Of a stretch of 31,950 nt of DNA, positions 29,393-31,950 are shown in pieces. Both the position numbers and the translations under genes were made by a program. The DNA is from Cryptomeria japonica (taxonomy: Eukaryota; Streptophyta; Pinopsida; Cupressales; Cupressaceae): positions 87,501-119,450 of the forward strand of contig NW_026729272.1 of the NCBI RefSeq assembly GCF_030272615.1. The letters run 5' to 3'. Below the pieces are notes generated by a model. The model was not told the DNA's origin, made no database searches, and saw only the letters and a program-made list of their open reading frames with translations. Position 1 is the stretch's first letter. Every line of letters begins with the position of its first letter.

Positions 29393-31950
29393 GTGCCAAG
29401 GTGTGCGCAGCCCAGCCAAGGTGTGCGCACCAAGGCGCCCACCCTGGCGAAGGTGCACGCAAGGTGCGCACCCGAGGCAAACCGGACAATTAACCCAACT
29501 TTCGACTTCGCGCGCACCTTGGAGCGCACTTCGGAGCGCTCCTTGGTGCGCACCAATCTTGGGCACCTCGGAGTGCACCATGGCGCCCACCAAGGTGCGC
29601 ACCCGGGGCAAACCGAGCTCCGACTTCGTGCGCACCTTGGAGCGCACGAAAGGTGCGCACCATGGCGCCCACCAAGGTGCGCAGCCCAGCCAAGGCGTGC
29701 GCATCAAGGTGCGCACCCTGGCGAAGGTGCGCACCCGGGGCAAACCGAGCTCCGACTTCGTGCGCACCTTGGAGCGCACAAAAGGTGCGCAACCCAGCCA
29801 AGGTGTGCGCACCCCGGTCAAACCGAGCTCCGAATCGTGCGCACCAGAGGTGCACGCCATCGTGCGCACCTTGGAGCACACTTCGGAGCCCTCCTTGGTG
29901 CGCGCCGATGTTGCGCACCTCGGAGCGCACCCGGGGAAAACAATGCAATTAACCCGACTTTCGACTTCGTGGGCACCTCGGAGCGCTCTCGGGTTCGCAC
30001 CTCGGAGCACACCGAGGTGCCCACCCTGGCGAAGGTGCACGCGAGGTGCGCACCCGGGGCAAACCGGGCTCCGACTTCGTGCACGCCGCACCTTGGAGCA
30101 CACTTCGGAGCGCTCCTTGGTGCGCACCAGGGCGCGCAACCCAGCCGAGGTGCCCACCCCGGCGAAGGTGCACGCGAGGTGCGCACCCGGGGCAAACCGG
30201 GCTCCGACTTCGTGCACGCCATGGTGCCCACCGCGGCGAAGGTGCACGCGAGGTGCGCACCCGGGGCAAACCGGGCTCCGACTTCGTGCACGCCGCACCT
30301 TGGAGCACACTTCGGAGCGCTCCTTGGTGCGCACCATGGTGCCCACCAGGGCGCGCAACCCCGCCGAAGGTGCACGCGAGGTGCGCACCCGGGGCAAACC
30401 GGGCTCCGACTTCGTGCACGCCGCACCTTGGAGCACACTTCGGAGCGCTCCTTGGTGCGCACCATGGTGCCCACCAGGGCGCGCAACCCCGCCGAAGGTG
30501 CACGCGAGGTGCGCACCCGGGGCAAACCGGGCTCCGACTTCGTGCACGCCATGGTGCGCACCGCGGCGAAGGTGCGCACCCGGGGCAAACCGGGCTCCGA
30601 CTTCGTGCACGCCGCACCTTGGAGCACACTTCGGAGCGCTCCTTGGTGCGCACCAGGGCGCGCAACCCAGCCGAGGTGCCCACCCCGGCGAAGGTGCACG
30701 CGAGGTGCGTACCCGGGGCAAACCGGGCTCCGACTTCGTGCACGCCGCACCTTGGAGCACACTTCGGAGCGCTCCTTGGTGCGCACCATGGTGCCCACCA
30801 GGCCGCGCAACCCAGCCAAGGTGTGCGCACCAAGGTGCACGCGAGGTGCGCACCCGGGGCAAACCGGGGTCCGACTTCGTGCACGCCGCACCTTGGAGCA
30901 CACATCGGGGCGCTCCCGGGTTCGCACCGGCGTTGCGCACCGTGGTGGGCACCTCGGAGCACACCAAGGTGGGCAGCGAGGTGCGCACCTTTGATGCGAT
31001 GCCTTCACTAATTTCCATAAAAGGCAAAAAAAAAACGAGATTTTAAAATTTCCGTTTTGAAAGATAGTGAGAAAAAGGGAATGCTGGTGCCATCTTGAGC
31101 CCGCCCTGGTGCGCAGCCCAGCCAAGGTGTGCGCACCAAGGTGCCCACCCTGGCGAAGGTGCGCGCCCGGGCAATTAACCCAACTTCCAACTTCGCGCGC
31201 GCCAGGGTGGGAGCGCACCCAACAACCGGGCCTGGGAAGAGCCAATGCGAGAAACCCCACCAAACGCTCTGACAAAAAAAGAGGGGGCGCTCCAGTAACC
31301 CCGCTTCGGAGCGCACCCTGGGCAAACCCAGCCAAGGTGCCCACCCCGGCCAAGGTGCAGGCGAGGTGCGCACCCGGGGCAAACCGGGCTCCGACAACGT
31401 GCACGCCGCACCTTGGAGCACACTTCGTAGCGCTCCCGGGTGCGCACCTCAGAGCACACCAAGGTGGGCAGCGAGGTGCGCACCTTTGATGCGCTGCCTT
31501 CACTAATTTCCAGAAAAGGCAAAAAAAAAAGGAGATTTTAAAATTTCCGTTTTGAAAGATAGTGAAAAAAACGGAACGCGCGTGCCATCTTGAGCCCGCC
31601 CTGGTGCGCAGCCCAGGTAAGGTGCCCACCCTGGCAAAGGTGCGCACCCGGGCAATTAACCCTACTTCCGACTTCGTGCGCGCCAGGGTGGCAACCGGGC
31701 CTCGGAAGAGCCAATGCGAGAAACCCCACCAAACGCTCCGACAAAAAAAGAGGCGGCGCTCCAATAACCCCGCTTCGGAGCGCAGCCGGGGCAAACCCAG
31801 CCAAGGTGCCCACCCCGACGAAGGTGCACGCGAGGTGCGCACCCGGGGCAAACCGGGCTCCGACAACGTGCACGCAGCACCTTGGAGCACACTTCGAAGC
31901 ACTCCCGGGTGCCCACCGGCGTTGCGCACCGTGGTGGGCAGCGAGGTGCG
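29393..31950. repeat. GTGC/GCACC subrepeats and first internal block of unit C
   Basis: Equivalent of 21546-24103 in B. The window ends inside the first 2.35-kb block. No gene. Confidence 0.87.

Larger units (their letters stand above)
27486..31950 (+). repeat. Higher-order 5S repeat, unit C (partial, 4465 bp)
   Basis: Third copy, cut by the end of the window within the first internal 2.35-kb block. It matches B at a constant +7847 shift and at every site I compared. The array evidently continues to the right. Confidence 0.95.

Noticed and set aside
29818-31929. 703-codon open frame on the minus strand (and similar ones at 21971-24106 and 14271-16259)
   Set aside because: It overlaps equally long frames on the other strand and in other frames, consists of repeated short peptides, has no recognisable domain, and its sequence is explained by the spacer repeats.

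Overview
This window looks like nuclear repetitive DNA of a land plant. The only genes I can support are three identical copies of a plant 5S rRNA gene on the + strand (12971-13088, 20894-21011, 28741-28858). Each has the plant internal Pol III control boxes and a T-run terminator. The 5S variant (GCGTTAG near the 5' end, GCGCGCTTGGGCC in the middle) resembles gymnosperm 5S from memory rather than the usual angiosperm type; the lineage is an inference. I see no protein-coding gene. The long open frames in the GC-rich parts overlap on both strands and in several frames at once, and consist of short repeats that happen to lack stop codons.

Layout: (1) 1-1010 is non-repetitive DNA I cannot identify. 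(2) 1011-5700 is a 188-bp satellite, degenerate on the left and highly uniform from about 3.6 to 5.6 kb. (3) 5701-10345 is a field of related repeats carrying 13 copies of a TATATAAG box in a conserved core. The unit length falls from about 450-490 bp to 311 bp to 157 bp. The field is interrupted by a short-repeat patch (7080-7437) and a palindromic 52-bp satellite (8585-9272). (4) 10346-12190 passes through a cluster of GTGC-type palindromic words into a G-rich satellite built on GGTGGGTGC. (5) 11716-31950 is a higher-order tandem repeat: unit A of 7923 bp, unit B of 7847 bp, and a partial unit C of 4465 bp.

Each higher-order unit contains, in order: a G-rich block (about 0.46 kb), a T-rich degenerate spacer, a GC-rich spacer, one 5S gene, a GC-rich spacer, then about 6 kb of GTGC/GCACC-rich subrepeats punctuated by AT-rich modules of about 95 bp (11 in A, 10 in B, 3 in the part of C present). 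The distal part of the unit is itself an internal duplication of about 2.35 kb.

The most interesting points are: a 5S repeat unit about ten times longer than is usual in plants; a dispersed array of promoter-like elements, most with a dyad-symmetric element ending 33-35 bp before the TATA box, and with compensating base changes; sequence evidence that the 5S spacer and the promoter-like repeats share an origin; and amplification breakpoints that fall on palindromes. A possible reading is that the whole window is spacer of a very large rDNA locus, but no 18S, 5.8S or 26S sequence is recognisable here.
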